From Bodo saltans (taxonomy: Eukaryota; Euglenozoa; Kinetoplastea; Eubodonida; Bodonidae): a DNA stretch of 30,042 nt. The position numbers and the translations under genes were made by a program. Of this stretch, positions 1 to 9,732 are shown piece after piece. The notes below the pieces were generated by a model. The model was not told the DNA's origin, did no database searches, and saw nothing but the letters and a program-made list of their open reading frames with translations. The stretch is taken from contig CYKH01002072.1 in the NCBI GenBank assembly GCA_001460835.1, positions 1-30,042 of the forward strand, given 5' to 3'. How positions within the stretch are numbered: the stretch's first letter is position 1; each line of letters starts with the position of its first letter.

Positions 1-2
1 CT

Positions 3-161
3 GAGCGCGAGTTTGTGCCCGTTCCTATCCTCAACGGCGATGGGCCGCAGCACAGCACCATTTCAATGAAGGACGATGAAGATGAGGCGCAAATGAACTT
101 TTTGTTATTTGGCGGCAACGCACGAGATGCAGATAGCGGAGGCTATGACTTGCTGAAGTGA
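3..161 (+). CDS. 3' end of an upstream gene, C-terminal 52 residues
   Basis: The reading frame is open from base 3 to a TGA at 159-161 and runs off the left edge, so only the last 52 residues are seen. The peptide is hydrophilic, with an acidic run (KDDEDEA) and a terminal GYDLLK. It resembles the charged cytoplasmic tails that end the other membrane proteins in this window, and YDLL fits the Yxx-hydrophobic pattern of endocytic sorting signals; both points are inference. No family is recognised. It lies on the same strand as every other gene here, as expected for a kinetoplastid polycistronic unit. The frame was chosen because it is the only one open across the whole segment and it ends in an acidic tail. 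Confidence 0.6.
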   Translation, partial: EREFVPVPILNGDGPQHSTISMKDDEDEAQMNFLLFGGNARDADSGGYDLLK

Positions 162-684
162 GTGCGTTTTTTACTTTTAAAGTGTGGAAAGATAAAGCAG
201 CGCGAAGAAAGAATGATGAGGCGATTCAATGCGCGAACCAAAGAAAGAAAGAAAAAGAAAGTGAGAAAGAAAGAAAAATGAGAATGCCAATTGTTGGAAC
301 TATTTCCAACTTACTTTTTTTGATTTGGGCAAACAACGTACGCTTTCTCCTTCTGTATTTTCCCTCCCCACTTTACGACTAACGAACATCACACACGACG
401 ATTTCTTGTGTACTCCTCGACACTCACGAAAAAAGGTAACGTCGTTTACTTTTCTGCCAAGAACTGATGCATTTGGAGTTGATTTTGTTGTTGCAGAACT
501 AAACTAGCATGTACTTTTTGACGATGTGTACTGACTGCTTCCTTGTTCTATTTGTTTTGTGTCTTGGGATAAGTGAAGTTGTACGTCCTGAGGCGAGTAG
601 CCGGGGTACAACAGTCATCAAGGGTAGGTTGTTCCAAAAGAAGAAAGAAAAAGGAGTTGTTTACGTTGCTGTTTTCTTTCGTTC
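162..684. other. Intergenic region with purine-rich tract and putative trans-splicing signal
   Basis: No convincing gene is present. A GAAA-type purine-rich tract lies at about 204-290. Pyrimidine-rich stretches occur at about 343-372 and 538-566, the second followed by AG at 572-573. This interval should hold the 3' UTR of the upstream gene and the 5' UTR of the gene starting at 685. Confidence 0.6.
538..573 (+). promoter_or_regulatory. Putative trans-splice acceptor for the 685-7374 gene
   Basis: A T-rich tract (about 538-566, interrupted by G) ends in an AG at 572-573 and would leave a 5' UTR of about 111 bases. Kinetoplastid mRNAs receive a spliced leader at the first AG downstream of such tracts. 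The tract is not clean, and another AG further down could be used. Confidence 0.3.
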
Positions 685-3600
685 ATGATGCGCCACACTC
701 GCGCCGCTTTTATGTTGTCAATGGCAGTGGTGCTCATGGCAGCGACGACAGCTCTTGGAATGACTTTGTCCGATTTGATGAACAAAAGGGAAGCCAACGT
801 GCAAGCGTTGGTGAATGCAACCGAGCGGCTGTTTGCTGCCCGATGTACGGATGCGAACTGCGTGTCCACCACCAGCTCCACCACGACTGGGTGCAGCTTT
901 TCCTCATGTGGAGGCAACGCCATGTTCCAACGTGCAATGAAATGTTATCCGAACTTTGGAACGGATTCGTCACTGTGCGGCACTGTGTGCTCGGGGTTGC
1001 TCCGATCGGCCTCTAACAGCGCAGTGACTGTGGCGGCAGGAGCAACAAACAATGCAGAGGCGTCCACGTTTGTGTGCAGCTCGTCGTCACTAACGCCTGT
1101 GTTCGAAGATCTCTACGAGAACCAAAATGTCACGGGGTGGCAGTACGTTGCCAGCAACACTGGCGTGACCCGAAGTTACCCCGCAGCTTACCAGTCGTCG
1201 AGCACCTCATGCGCTGCACCGCCTGATATCCGACAAGCGAACTGGTACGTGTCTGCTTCGACTGGGCCGAAGGACATTGTCTTCGTCTGTGACTTTAGCG
1301 GCTCGATGGCTGCGACGGACGGAGGGCCTAATGGAATGACACGATTAACGGCCATGAAGATTGGAGTGATCTCTCTTGTTGGCTCTCTCGGACCTAATGA
1401 TCGGTTCAATATTGTCTGCTTCTCCTCAGGAGTGACGGTGTTGGGTCCCGCGGGCGCGCTGTTGGCGGGGACACCAGCGAACATTCTCGCCATGCAAAAC
1501 GCACTTAACGCATTTCCTATTGGTGGCGGCACTATTTACGCGGGAGCATTCAGCGCTGCGTTGTCACTCATGCAATCGACTACGTCCACCGGGTGCGCAC
1601 GCATCGTCATGTTTCTATCCGATGGCGCGCCAAGCGACACTGAGGCGACCATTACTGCGGCGATCGCGACCGGTCAAGCTGTTCTCGGCGCGAATCGTGC
1701 GCGAATCTTCACGTACAGCCTCAGCTACGCGTTTACCCCAACGTTCCTGCAGGGCGTTGCGTGTAAGAATGGCGGCATGTGGAATCAAATTGTCGATGCG
1801 TCATCGGCCTCGTCACCGATGCAGCAGTATTACAGATTTCAGGCAGTCGGTATCGTGGACGGGAAACCGCAATGGACTGCACCCTACACGTCACTTCACG
1901 GACAAGGGTCGATCGTTACGGTATCGATTGCCTATTTTGACCGCTCCGTGACGCCGAAGGTATTTGCTGGGGTGGCCGCTATCGACGTGCTCGTATCAGA
2001 GCTACTAAGCGTCGGCACGTTGGCTCAAATCACAGCGCAAACAACGGCACGCAACAGTCAATGTCTGACGTACGATCTTACAGAGTGCCAGATGCAAAAA
2101 CTCCGGAATGAGGCCAACTTTGTCTGCCCCAGTCCCGCCCCTGCATTAACCGCGTGCACCTCTACCTACGTCACTGTGCCAGTGTGCACATCAGGCGGCA
2201 CGGACGTGACCACCATCGGCCAAGTGATGTGCAGCACCAGTGCCACACCAACCATGACGGAAATGACATGTTGCCCACTAAACCGCTGCCGTGAGAGGAC
2301 GCCAGTAGGCACCATGAGCCTCTCCCCCACCACGTCATTCTCTCGCGAGGCTGCATCGAAAAGTGTCACGTCAAGTGAGTTAGCGACGCCAACTGACAAC
2401 ACTCTTTCACCCACTGCGTCGCTATCTCCCCCTACCGTCACCAAGACTGCTCTACCGACCACTTCAGATACCACAAGCAGGACCCAGTCGCCTTCGCTTG
2501 CTTCAGTGTCACCAGGAAGCACTGAGACGAAGCTCCTCTCAGCCACGCGACGCTCGATGACCGTGAGTAAGTCTGCAACACCGTCCATACCGGAGCTGTC
2601 GCTATCGACGACGTCAAGTCACACGCTCCACTCTACCGACTCCGTTTCCATTCGACACTTGTCAGTGTCTGCGACTGTGAGCCCATCACCACCAAGTGCA
2701 TCTCACTCACCGACCACGTCGCTGGTCGTCACCGCCGCCACGCGAATACCGAGCGTCACCCATACATTGTCGAAGACCGTTAGTTTGCAAAGGCGCACCG
2801 ACACAGCATCATTGACCCTCCCCCATACAACGTCGCCCCGATGGTCGCATAGCGGCACAGTGCATGTCACACAGACAATTGCTGACGTGTCACCGTCTGC
2901 GTCGCACTCGATGAGCCACTCACAATCTGCAAGCCCCTCACACTCGCCATCCGCGTCGTCATCCTTGTCGGTCACGCCTTCCACTACAAAGGCAACCCCT
3001 TCCTTCGCGTTGTCAATGACACTGACGGCGTCAGACTCATTGTCTGAAACAATTCCACGCGAAAGTATTTCATCTGCACTCTCCCACAGCAACTCCCATT
3101 CAGTGCACATCTCCGCCTCGCTGATTCCCACTGTGACTCGAGCGTCGCTGACGTTAGAGCACACAGCTAGCGCTGGTGCCAGCAGAACCGGCACGCTCTC
3201 TAACTCTTCAAATGTGAGTTCACAGTCGCCCAGTATTATCCAAAGCTGGTCCTACTCATCCAGTGACACAGATTCTCGTAGCGTCTCCAACTCTCCTACA
3301 GCCTCCGCTTCGATCACAGGGAGATCTGCATCTGTGGCGTTGTCGCTAACGCTTTCATCGCCGAAGTCACCGTCCAAGACAGTTCCGCGCAACAGCATGT
3401 CGTTGTCGTTGTCACACAGTCAGACATCGTCGATACGCGTCTCATCGTCGCGGATGGCCAGTATGACTCGACAGACTCCGTCGCTGGAGCGCACCGCTAG
3501 CGTCAGCGCTTCCGGCACCGGCTCCATCTCAAACTCCTCCAATTTGAATTCGCAGTCGCCAAGCAGTGTTCAAAGCAGGTCCTACTCATTCAGTGCCACA

Positions 3601-6600
3601 ACGTCTCGTACCGACTCTGTCTCTTCCGCACATTCCATAGGATCAATGTCCCCCACGCCCACAACCACGTCGTCGCGTCGTGTTTTGTCCTTCACGCTCT
3701 CGATGTCACCGGTGAAGGCATCACGCAGCGGCACAAGTTCATTCTCGAAAACGGACGCCAAGAGCTCATCGTTAAGTCGGCACACACCAACATTTGCATT
3801 ATCGACCAGCGCCTCCGCCCCGCCGTTGTCTGCAACAGCGACCCTCTCCAAGAGGCACCTCTCGTTATCTCTCAGCATTGGTAGGACCTTGTCTCATCAA
3901 GCAACTGTTTCTGCATCGAGCTTCCTATCGTCCTCCGCGACGCGTTCTGTGCTGCGGCCAACGCTGTCGATCTCCGTCGGAGTCACACCGAGCGCATCGC
4001 CTACACGTACATGGTCTCAAGCACTCTCTGAAAGCAACACGAAGACGGAGCTTGGTCCATCGCCAACAGCGTCCGTTACCAGTGACATGACCGCCTCATT
4101 GTCGGAAACAACGTCACAAACGCAGACGGCGAGCACCACTTCGTCAACATCTCTTACTGTCACTGCTACCGCCAGCCCTTCTGCAACATTGAAAGTGAGC
4201 AAGACTTTTTCCACCTCGGCTGAAATTTCCTACACGAGCAGCAATGAAGCATCCGCGTCGAAGTCACGCTCCCAGCCGACAGTTTCTATTTCGAGCACGA
4301 CCCCAAAGTCAAAGTCATCGACGCGAACGATCTCAGCTACTGACGCGAATTCCAATACAGACAGCAGCAGCGACAGCACGTCCCGATCAGTGGAGTCGCT
4401 ATCGACTGACGCATCGTCGAGTCCTACCAACAGCGAGTCCTACTCACTCACAGCGTCACATCTCCGCCCATCAATAACCACATCGGCGGATTTGACGCCA
4501 AGTTTTCCTTCGATGACATTCACAGTCTCTGCGCCCTCACAGACAGTTCGCTTGACCCACACATCGTCGCCAGTGATGTCCGTGTCTGCCACGTCACCAT
4601 TCACAATGACCAGGACGAATTCAAGGCGACCATCACAGACGCACTCAGAAATTGTCTTCTCCTTCACGACAACAGTGAGTGCGACCATCAAGCGGCACAG
4701 CGCGACCGCGTCGATGCCCCCAACCGACTCACATCGCGTGACGGCGTCCTCCACGCAGATGGCGACGCTGTCACGACGCTATGTCTCTGTCACGCGTCAC
4801 ACGATTCGTGGAACATCGACGATCACCCTCACATTGCCTGCATCGACATCAATGAGCCAACGGCTACAGTCCCGAAGCGTTTCTGCAGAGTTTACTGCGG
4901 GAACCGACACACGGACACAGATGACTGGTGAAGGCACGATGACACAATCAAAGTCGATGACACTGTCAGGGACTCAAAGAACCCAACGTCAAAGTTCGAG
5001 TGCCACAAGCATCCGCAGCATCTCTCAGTTGACGTCAGCAACACCGAGTCTGAGAATATCGACGTCGTTGACAAGCGCGCCAACAAAAACACGAAGCAAT
5101 TCTGACACAGCTACCGGCCCACAGTCTGAGTCGTTCACAGGCCGCATCAGTTCAACCATGTCGATACAAATCTCAGCTTCGGCTCCTACGGTCATCAACA
5201 CGCGCTCATCGTCAGCCGCTGAAACGTCAACACACTCGCGTAGTCGCTATCCCTTGACGCAATCGCTTTCGTCGGCCGTATCTGCTTCGTTGCTGGTTAG
5301 TGAATCTTCGAGCCGCATCCTTACCCATACAGTGACTGTCGCAGCAGCGAGCGACACAAGAAGTGCTACGACACTCTCCTCGTCACCAACATCATCTCAA
5401 TTCCAATCCTTGACTCAGAGCAAACGAGATCACAGCGTGACTGTTGCCCTGACTCAACGAACCGCAACCACCACCGCCACCCTCAAAGGCCACAACGGCG
5501 ATGCCACACGCAGCGGCACTCACGATGTTTCTACGACACCAAGCTCAACACACACAGAGTCGCTGTACTCCCCAGACGTACCGCCCAACATCGGCGCCCT
5601 CAACCCTACCTTTGGAAGTACGATCACCATCACCCAATGCTTCGTCGGCATCATTGTGATATTGCTGATACTCTACGGGGTGCTAGTGTTGGCGGTATTA
5701 CTCCACAGGTTTGTGATCACGAGGCCTGAGATGACGCCACAATTAGACGATGAGCTGCGTGTTGGGTTCACGCACTGTGTTGCCGCACATCACGTTTATG
5801 TCAGTGCCTTCGTGATGCCGTGTCACGCCCGATGCTTGGTTGCCCATGCCTTGGAGTGCGCAACGCATGTGACGAGTGTTGCGTGCGTGTACTCTGCCTT
5901 AGTGTTCGCGTTACGCCCTACTAGTCTTGGCGAAGGCGTAGGCGTGGCCACTCTGTCCGCCGTTGCCGTCACGTTGTTCATCCGTATTCGTACTGGACGC
6001 CTCTCATGGAGCAAAGAAGCAGTAGTCCTCGTTGAAAATGAGGAAGTTGTGGCAAAGAAATACGATTCTGTTACTTCTTCTTCGAAAACGACACCACGCG
6101 TGGAGGAGGACGATGTCGTAGTATTCCTCGAAGGATTCATTGACGAGTGGACTGCAGTGGAGATGGGAGACGATTGGAAAGCTCCTCCCGTGAAGCCCAG
6201 TGGACTCGAACCTACCGCAACGTGTGCGGGGGCATTGTCGCAGCACAAGCATAGCAGCAGGCTGCCGCCATTACCCGTGCCGGGTGCGGCCTACCGACTG
6301 CATGCATCAGAGGACCCACACGCCGTGTACTCCGCTGTGTATGACCATCACGGATACGCTGAGTTCTTCGAGGACGTGGATCTTCAGGAAGAAGAAGAAG
6401 CTGCTGGATACGACCATGAGGCCGACGCAAACTTTCAAAATCCATTTGGGCACAACGCTTGCTGCAAGTCTTCTTCTAATCCTTGGGACGTAGATGTTGA
6501 CGTGATGGATATTCGTCAAGAGCAACTTGATGATGTTCATGTGACGACAAGTGGTGTGAAAGACAACAACAACAGCAACGTCTTTTCTTCTCAGGTTCAC

Positions 6601-7374
6601 CCACCGCCACCTCCTCCAGCACCACGGCGAAGTTTTTTCCTGCGCAATACAGCAGCAGCAGGCCCAGTGAATGAATCTTTCTTTGATGGTGACATTGATG
6701 TGTCAGACGTTGACGACGATGTTGGCAACGGTGGTGTTGACGCGATGGACGCATCGCTTTCGCTTTCGCAAGCCACATGGGTAAACGATCCGCAGCAGCT
6801 GTGGATGCAGGAGTCTCTCTTTGCCGCAAACTGGGCTGAAGAATGTCCCTCGCCACAATCGACATCTGCACGGGATGAGGAGGAGTTTAGTGCTCACGAT
6901 GGCAGTGCGTCGACCTTACCGGTGGCCTTAGAACAATTGTCCGAGTTTGGACGTGGACGACAGGAAAGCTTGTCGCACAAGGCATCAGAGGTGGCTCCCA
7001 AGAAGAGAAGTGCTGCACGTGCAACACGTCGAAGTTCAGCTGGAGGAGCAGTTGCTGTCGTCATCGCAGAGGATCCACACAACGTTCCCACCACCCCTCG
7101 TTACGCGTTGAAGGATTATCGTGTTCATTACGCAGTTCATGCAACGCTGCTGATTTCCTCATTCATTGGCACAGTGCTGCTCAGCGCGATGGTGTTGCCG
7201 CGCGATGACCAATGCGAAGTGTTTGCAGTGTCCTTTGCCATTGGTGTGTTTGTAGTGGACTTGGTGGGTGTGCAAGGACTGTATGCACTGCTGGTGGCAG
7301 CACGTATCAGCAATCCAACGTCTCGTGCACGTGATGAACCTGACGACTTGCTGTGGTGTCGACATCCGTTGTGA
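685..7374 (+). CDS. Giant surface protein: VWA_N/VWA/Cache-like ectodomain, Ser/Thr stalk, multi-pass membrane region
   Basis: The protein has 2229 residues. Residues 1-25 form a signal peptide. Residues about 180-192 (DIRQANWYVSAS) followed by PKDIVFVCDFSGSM match the junction between the VWA_N and VWA domains of calcium-channel alpha2delta subunits. The metal site (MIDAS) looks complete: D203, S205 and S207, T283 and D313. WTAPY at 397-401 and GVAAIDV near 430 fit a Cache-like domain, again in alpha2delta order. A Cys-rich stretch leads to a Ser/Thr-rich, probably O-glycosylated stalk at about 543-1627. Helices follow at about 1651-1673 and nearby, then a long acidic cytoplasmic region containing a proline run (VHPPPPPPAPR), and two more helices near the C-terminus. 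A metal-dependent adhesive or ligand-sensing surface role is inferred. The start is the first of two adjacent ATG codons; both precede the signal peptide. Confidence 0.92.
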   Translation: MMRHTRAAFMLSMAVVLMAATTALGMTLSDLMNKREANVQALVNATERLFAARCTDANCVSTTSSTTTGCSFSSCGGNAMFQRAMKCYPNFGTDSSLCGTVCSGLLRSASNSAVTVAAGATNNAEASTFVCSSSSLTPVFEDLYENQNVTGWQYVASNTGVTRSYPAAYQSSSTSCAAPPDIRQANWYVSASTGPKDIVFVCDFSGSMAATDGGPNGMTRLTAMKIGVISLVGSLGPNDRFNIVCFSSGVTVLGPAGALLAGTPANILAMQNALNAFPIGGGTIYAGAFSAALSLMQSTTSTGCARIVMFLSDGAPSDTEATITAAIATGQAVLGANRARIFTYSLSYAFTPTFLQGVACKNGGMWNQIVDASSASSPMQQYYRFQAVGIVDGKPQWTAPYTSLHGQGSIVTVSIAYFDRSVTPKVFAGVAAIDVLVSELLSVGTLAQITAQTTARNSQCLTYDLTECQMQKLRNEANFVCPSPAPALTACTSTYVTVPVCTSGGTDVTTIGQVMCSTSATPTMTEMTCCPLNRCRERTPVGTMSLSPTTSFSREAASKSVTSSELATPTDNTLSPTASLSPPTVTKTALPTTSDTTSRTQSPSLASVSPGSTETKLLSATRRSMTVSKSATPSIPELSLSTTSSHTLHSTDSVSIRHLSVSATVSPSPPSASHSPTTSLVVTAATRIPSVTHTLSKTVSLQRRTDTASLTLPHTTSPRWSHSGTVHVTQTIADVSPSASHSMSHSQSASPSHSPSASSSLSVTPSTTKATPSFALSMTLTASDSLSETIPRESISSALSHSNSHSVHISASLIPTVTRASLTLEHTASAGASRTGTLSNSSNVSSQSPSIIQSWSYSSSDTDSRSVSNSPTASASITGRSASVALSLTLSSPKSPSKTVPRNSMSLSLSHSQTSSIRVSSSRMASMTRQTPSLERTASVSASGTGSISNSSNLNSQSPSSVQSRSYSFSATTSRTDSVSSAHSIGSMSPTPTTTSSRRVLSFTLSMSPVKASRSGTSSFSKTDAKSSSLSRHTPTFALSTSASAPPLSATATLSKRHLSLSLSIGRTLSHQATVSASSFLSSSATRSVLRPTLSISVGVTPSASPTRTWSQALSESNTKTELGPSPTASVTSDMTASLSETTSQTQTASTTSSTSLTVTATASPSATLKVSKTFSTSAEISYTSSNEASASKSRSQPTVSISSTTPKSKSSTRTISATDANSNTDSSSDSTSRSVESLSTDASSSPTNSESYSLTASHLRPSITTSADLTPSFPSMTFTVSAPSQTVRLTHTSSPVMSVSATSPFTMTRTNSRRPSQTHSEIVFSFTTTVSATIKRHSATASMPPTDSHRVTASSTQMATLSRRYVSVTRHTIRGTSTITLTLPASTSMSQRLQSRSVSAEFTAGTDTRTQMTGEGTMTQSKSMTLSGTQRTQRQSSSATSIRSISQLTSATPSLRISTSLTSAPTKTRSNSDTATGPQSESFTGRISSTMSIQISASAPTVINTRSSSAAETSTHSRSRYPLTQSLSSAVSASLLVSESSSRILTHTVTVAAASDTRSATTLSSSPTSSQFQSLTQSKRDHSVTVALTQRTATTTATLKGHNGDATRSGTHDVSTTPSSTHTESLYSPDVPPNIGALNPTFGSTITITQCFVGIIVILLILYGVLVLAVLLHRFVITRPEMTPQLDDELRVGFTHCVAAHHVYVSAFVMPCHARCLVAHALECATHVTSVACVYSALVFALRPTSLGEGVGVATLSAVAVTLFIRIRTGRLSWSKEAVVLVENEEVVAKKYDSVTSSSKTTPRVEEDDVVVFLEGFIDEWTAVEMGDDWKAPPVKPSGLEPTATCAGALSQHKHSSRLPPLPVPGAAYRLHASEDPHAVYSAVYDHHGYAEFFEDVDLQEEEEAAGYDHEADANFQNPFGHNACCKSSSNPWDVDVDVMDIRQEQLDDVHVTTSGVKDNNNSNVFSSQVHPPPPPPAPRRSFFLRNTAAAGPVNESFFDGDIDVSDVDDDVGNGGVDAMDASLSLSQATWVNDPQQLWMQESLFAANWAEECPSPQSTSARDEEEFSAHDGSASTLPVALEQLSEFGRGRQESLSHKASEVAPKKRSAARATRRSSAGGAVAVVIAEDPHNVPTTPRYALKDYRVHYAVHATLLISSFIGTVLLSAMVLPRDDQCEVFAVSFAIGVFVVDLVGVQGLYALLVAARISNPTSRARDEPDDLLWCRHPL

Positions 7375-7988
7375 AAGTGTGCACGAGTAGAGCAGCATGT
7401 ATTTCAAAGTTTGAAGGAGGAAATCGAAAGAGGCGCTGCTATTATTTTCAACAGCGGTACCCACGCTAGCCATAATCGGGAGGAAAAACCCTCTGATTTG
7501 CGAAGATGTTCTTCTGAAAAAGCAGTGAAGGAGGATCTGTCAAGGGCGATCGATTTGTCAAAATAGGTGCACAGATGCAATTTTTTTTGACCCGCCCGTA
7601 ATCAAACCTCCCTGGAAAAAAAAAGATCGCGTGGAATAAGCGAAAATATTTCTGTGTTTGCGTGAATAAAAAAAGTGCTGAGGCTTGGCAAAGCAGAGGA
7701 GAAAATAGAGAGTCCACTCGAATTTCCTCTTCGTGACACCTACATGTGATCCGCATGCATTTGTATGGTGTCTGTGTTGTTGTATGAAACTAACGTGTTT
7801 ATTATGTGTTTTGAATCACGTTGCTCTCTGCATGTTTTCCTTTTTAAAATGTCTAAAACTACTTTCGTTTTGTTGTTTTGGTGAGTTGCATTTGCGCTTT
7901 TTCTTTCGTGCTGCCCAATTCGCCACACTATCGCGGTTTTCTTGAGGCCATTTGCGCTTGCATGTTGTTGGCATCCACTTCCCAAGAG

Positions 7989-8060
7989 CATTTCCATCGT
8001 AACACTATTACCCTCACTCGCATTCAAGCACTTGATCTTGCATCATTCTCATCTTTGTCA
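7989..8060 (+). repeat. Degenerate dispersed repeat, copy 1
   Basis: This segment aligns by eye with 9425-9494 at roughly 75% identity with one small gap. Shared words include CATTTCCATC, TCACTCGCAT and CTTGCATCATT. The origin is unknown. Confidence 0.5.
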
Positions 8061-9424
8061 TGTTGGGCTAGAATTAAGGCAGCACATTGAAGAGAACGTG
8101 TCCACAAAAGTATGTCCGCCTCCACCGCGACCACTGAGGACGTTGCCCCGTCTGGAGCACCAAGGAATTCTCTTGTCGTCTCCTCACTAGTGAGGTGGTC
8201 CCTGCTTGCGCCCCTGACAGTTGGCTGGCATGTCTCTTGGGTACTTTTTTTTTAAAGCCATAATCTCAAAGGGAGAACATCATCATCGTCATGGGAGGCT
8301 CACTCTTCGGAATTCGGTGGCCTTTCCAGTCTTGCTCGAGAAAGCCCTCTGATGGTCGTATGCCCAGTCATTTTTCCGGGCTCCTCTAATGTCATCCCTT
8401 TTTTCTGACACCTCCCGTCCTGAGACAATATAATCTTAGTCCCGCCGCCCTCCGCATCTTAAAACCCAGCGATGCCACTTCTGCTTCTGAAAATGCTGTC
8501 GTCGAGTGGAGTCTGCGTCTTTGTCTTCGAGCATGTCCAACTTCCCATATTGGCTAACCTCTGGTAAGTAACGACACAAGGACGCCCGCGAAAAGGACGA
8601 AATGGCCCCTGGCACCTCTTTTTCGGGTTGCCTTTATCACATATCGTGTGCGGTACCTCTCTCTTTTGAGCTTAATGTTGCGAGTTCCTTCTCCAGGGTC
8701 TGTTCTTCGCCGCCTCTTGCTCTCAGATACCTACGTCCTTGCAGCAAAGAGGTTGCTGACCCTAAACATACAAACACAAAAACCACAAATAAATGTCCCA
8801 TACAAATCGAACCCAAAACAATCACAGTAAAAGGAATTTCGCAGTAGGTTCACGAAGTCCCCATAAAGGGATGCCTTCTCCCACAATTCCAGGTTCTCTT
8901 CATTCTCCACCTGTTGCTCTCACATACAATTGAAGCTGCTGCCATAAAATTCCGCTGCGCTGCTGCAGACGGAATTCCATGGCGTCGGATGTTTCTCTTG
9001 CTGTCCTCGAAAAGGGCTGTCCCCATACGCTGGTAGTGCCGCGCATATTTGCGCGCCCAATATTGGTCAGCGAGTCAATTGATTTCCGACAACCACGCTT
9101 CCCCTGACGCCTTTACTGCTCTCTTGCTCCGCCACCGAGCCGAGTGGATACAACTGATGACGTCCAGTTCTTCTTGGAACCCTCCAATCGCAGTCCAAAC
9201 CGGTGCTCGCCGCTGGTGCTTGGTGAACGGGCACGCTTCTTGCGGTGCTTGTTGTGCTGCCTTTCCCTTTCTTCACCTGTTTCTTCTTCTCCTCATTCGT
9301 TGCGCGTTTTCGGCGGGGCTCGTCGCCACTGCTGTCCTCTTCTTTTTTCTTTCTGAGGGCAACCATGCTCCTATGCAACAAGCTGTGGGCAAGAGCAGTC
9401 ACAGTATCTACTACTCCCCAAATG

Positions 9425-9494
9425 AACATTTCCATCATCACAAGTTTTCTCACTCGCATGCGTCACTTACTCTTGCATCATTGTCATCTCCGTC
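9425..9494 (+). repeat. Degenerate dispersed repeat, copy 2
   Basis: This is the partner of 7989-8060. It directly abuts the inverted pseudogene segment that begins at 9500, so it may mark the left breakpoint of that rearrangement. Confidence 0.5.
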
Positions 9495-9499
9495 CCTTT

Positions 9500-9732
9500 G
9501 GGTGGCGCGAACACCAGCTGCAGCAGCGCTACGAAGGCGTAGCTGCTTGACACAACGCCCAGCTGGAAGAAGCAAACGGACTTGATGCCAAGCGTCAGGC
9601 CACCCACCACGCCCACAGCAGCCGCGGACCATAGATCCACCAGCGGGTACCACCACGAGCTGTGTGCGCATTGTTCATGCACTTTAGTGCTTACGGTCAG
9701 CAGTCGCTTGGTAATATGCTGCCTTAACTGTA
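9500..9732 (-). pseudogene. Inverted fragment of a multi-pass membrane domain paralogous to 21196-21358
   Basis: Read on the - strand, the frame contains WWYPLVDLWSAAAVG through LQLVFAPP. It is nearly identical to the membrane region encoded on the + strand at 21202-21358, and the bases match closely over 9500-9662. The - strand frame continues open toward 9732 (RQHITKRLL...EQC), a diverged counterpart of the upstream part of that gene. The next family segment, starting VFASRCYVV, sits on the + strand immediately to the right from 9733. The fragment is therefore inverted relative to its own continuation and cannot be translated with it. Homology starts at GGGTGGCG on the left, and the two segments share the four bases ACCC at the family breakpoint (21355-21358). 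Confidence 0.8.

Larger units (their letters stand above)
7375..9499. other. Long gene-poor region, no intact gene recognised
   Basis: The first few hundred bases should be the 3' UTR of the 685-7374 gene. Only short open frames occur; the longest of them, 9049-9585, opens at a TTG codon, and none resembles a known family. A degenerate repeat of about 72 bp links 7989-8060 with 9425-9494. A T9 run lies near 8246. The ATG at 8111 opens a 47-residue hydrophobic frame without recognisable similarity. The stretch precedes a decayed paralogue at 9500-10536 and may include further, unrecognisable debris of it. Confidence 0.5.

Noticed and set aside
8840-8870. tRNA B-box-like GGTTCACGAAGTCC
   Set aside because: It does not fit GGTTCGANTCC, and no acceptor or anticodon stem can be built around it.
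9049-9585. 178-codon frame as a gene
   Set aside because: It begins at TTG, has no recognised domain, and its last third reads the inverted pseudogene fragment in an unrelated frame.
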